From assembly GCA_022601215.1 (NCBI GenBank), contig JAHZIZ010000040.1:1-6952 (forward strand): a stretch of 6,952 nucleotides of DNA. The letters run 5' to 3'. Positions 6,602 through 6,952 of the stretch are shown here, one piece after another. The notes beneath the pieces are model-generated. The model ran no database searches, had not been told where the DNA came from, and worked only from the letters and a program-made list of their open reading frames with translations. Source of the DNA: Bacteroidota bacterium (GTDB lineage: Bacteria; Bacteroidota; Bacteroidia; Flavobacteriales; Flavobacteriaceae). Within the stretch, counting starts at the first letter, position 1; each line of letters starts with the position of its first letter. The position numbers and the translations under genes were made by a program.

Positions 6602-6952
6602 TTAGAAGTTTAACGTTCCTTTAGGATTATCTCCGTCCAGCACCAAACTTTTTCTTTTCTTATATCGTTTCACGTGTACTATATTTTGTTGTTCTTCGAA
6701 CACCTCCGTAAGCATAGAATTACTAACTGTTACACTCTTTAATTCTGAAACATCGTCTACCTCAATAAAAAGTTTAACCAAGTCATTATCATATTCATGA
6801 CCTAAATAATTGAGATTCACAGGAGCTCCATTCACCTTCATCGAAAATTTTTGCAACGTATATTTTTTAATCAAATCAGCGCCTTTTTCGCCTTCGGTAT
6901 CGACACCTAACACCAAAGTTTTATCATATCGTTGTCTAAGCACTTCTTCTAA
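6602..6952 (-). CDS. DUF6702-like protein, C-terminal part (5' end outside window)
   Basis: Seen: 116 codons open to the right edge, with no start that has to be used; a GTG at 6943 is only an internal possibility. The visible protein begins LEEVLRQRYD and contains a Lys-rich segment, NYLGHEYDNDLVKLF, then VTVSNSMLTEVFEEQQNIVHVK, and ends DNPKGTLNF. Known: the order RYD..., V.G....LGHEY.ND, SN..L...F.EQQNIV and a final KG-LNF matches, from memory, flavobacterial DUF6702 proteins of about 160-170 residues, which have an N-terminal signal peptide and often sit beside an M1 peptidase gene. Inferred: about 50 N-terminal residues are missing here, including any signal. Function is unknown; the protein is probably exported and beta-rich. 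Its placement 72 bp before the M1 peptidase suggests a shared transcript and a linked role. Confidence 0.8.
   Translation of the reverse strand, partial: LEEVLRQRYDKTLVLGVDTEGEKGADLIKKYTLQKFSMKVNGAPVNLNYLGHEYDNDLVKLFIEVDDVSELKSVTVSNSMLTEVFEEQQNIVHVKRYKKRKSLVLDGDNPKGTLNF

Overview
The window looks like chromosomal DNA from a marine-type member of the Flavobacteriaceae (Bacteroidota). The base composition is AT-rich and no start codon has a clear Shine-Dalgarno site. There is one good Bacteroidota-type -7 box (TAnnTTTG), a type IX secretion (T9SS) C-terminal sorting domain, a lipoprotein S8 peptidase, and a DUF6702-like gene beside an M1 peptidase. The genus cannot be fixed from the sequence alone.

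Layout. On the + strand (57-1554) two exported proteins form a tight pair 10 bp apart: a small T9SS-sorted protein and a modular fibre-like surface protein. They converge on the minus-strand genes across a 159-bp gap that holds two separate stem-loops. On the minus strand, read from right to left, come the 3' part of a DUF6702-like gene (cut by the window edge) and a large exported M1 metallopeptidase closed by a strong intrinsic terminator (about 4168-4199). A new transcription unit follows: a -7 box directly before tatA, then a PAP2 phosphatase whose ATG directly follows the tatA stop codon, then 44 bp later an S8 subtilisin-like lipoprotein.

Theme. Nearly everything here concerns the cell envelope: protein export (TatA, one T9SS client), envelope lipid phosphate turnover (PAP2), two exported peptidases, and surface proteins. 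No mobile element, CRISPR array, tRNA or rRNA is visible. No wholly new multi-gene system can be supported. The points most worth a second look are the S8 peptidase, which keeps the Asp/His/Ser triad but has Gly at the usual oxyanion Asn position and carries a CxxCH motif; the GC-rich stem-loop after the + strand pair, whose G-U pairs mark it as folding in the + strand RNA; and the tatA start, where an upstream TTG start would overlap the promoter.
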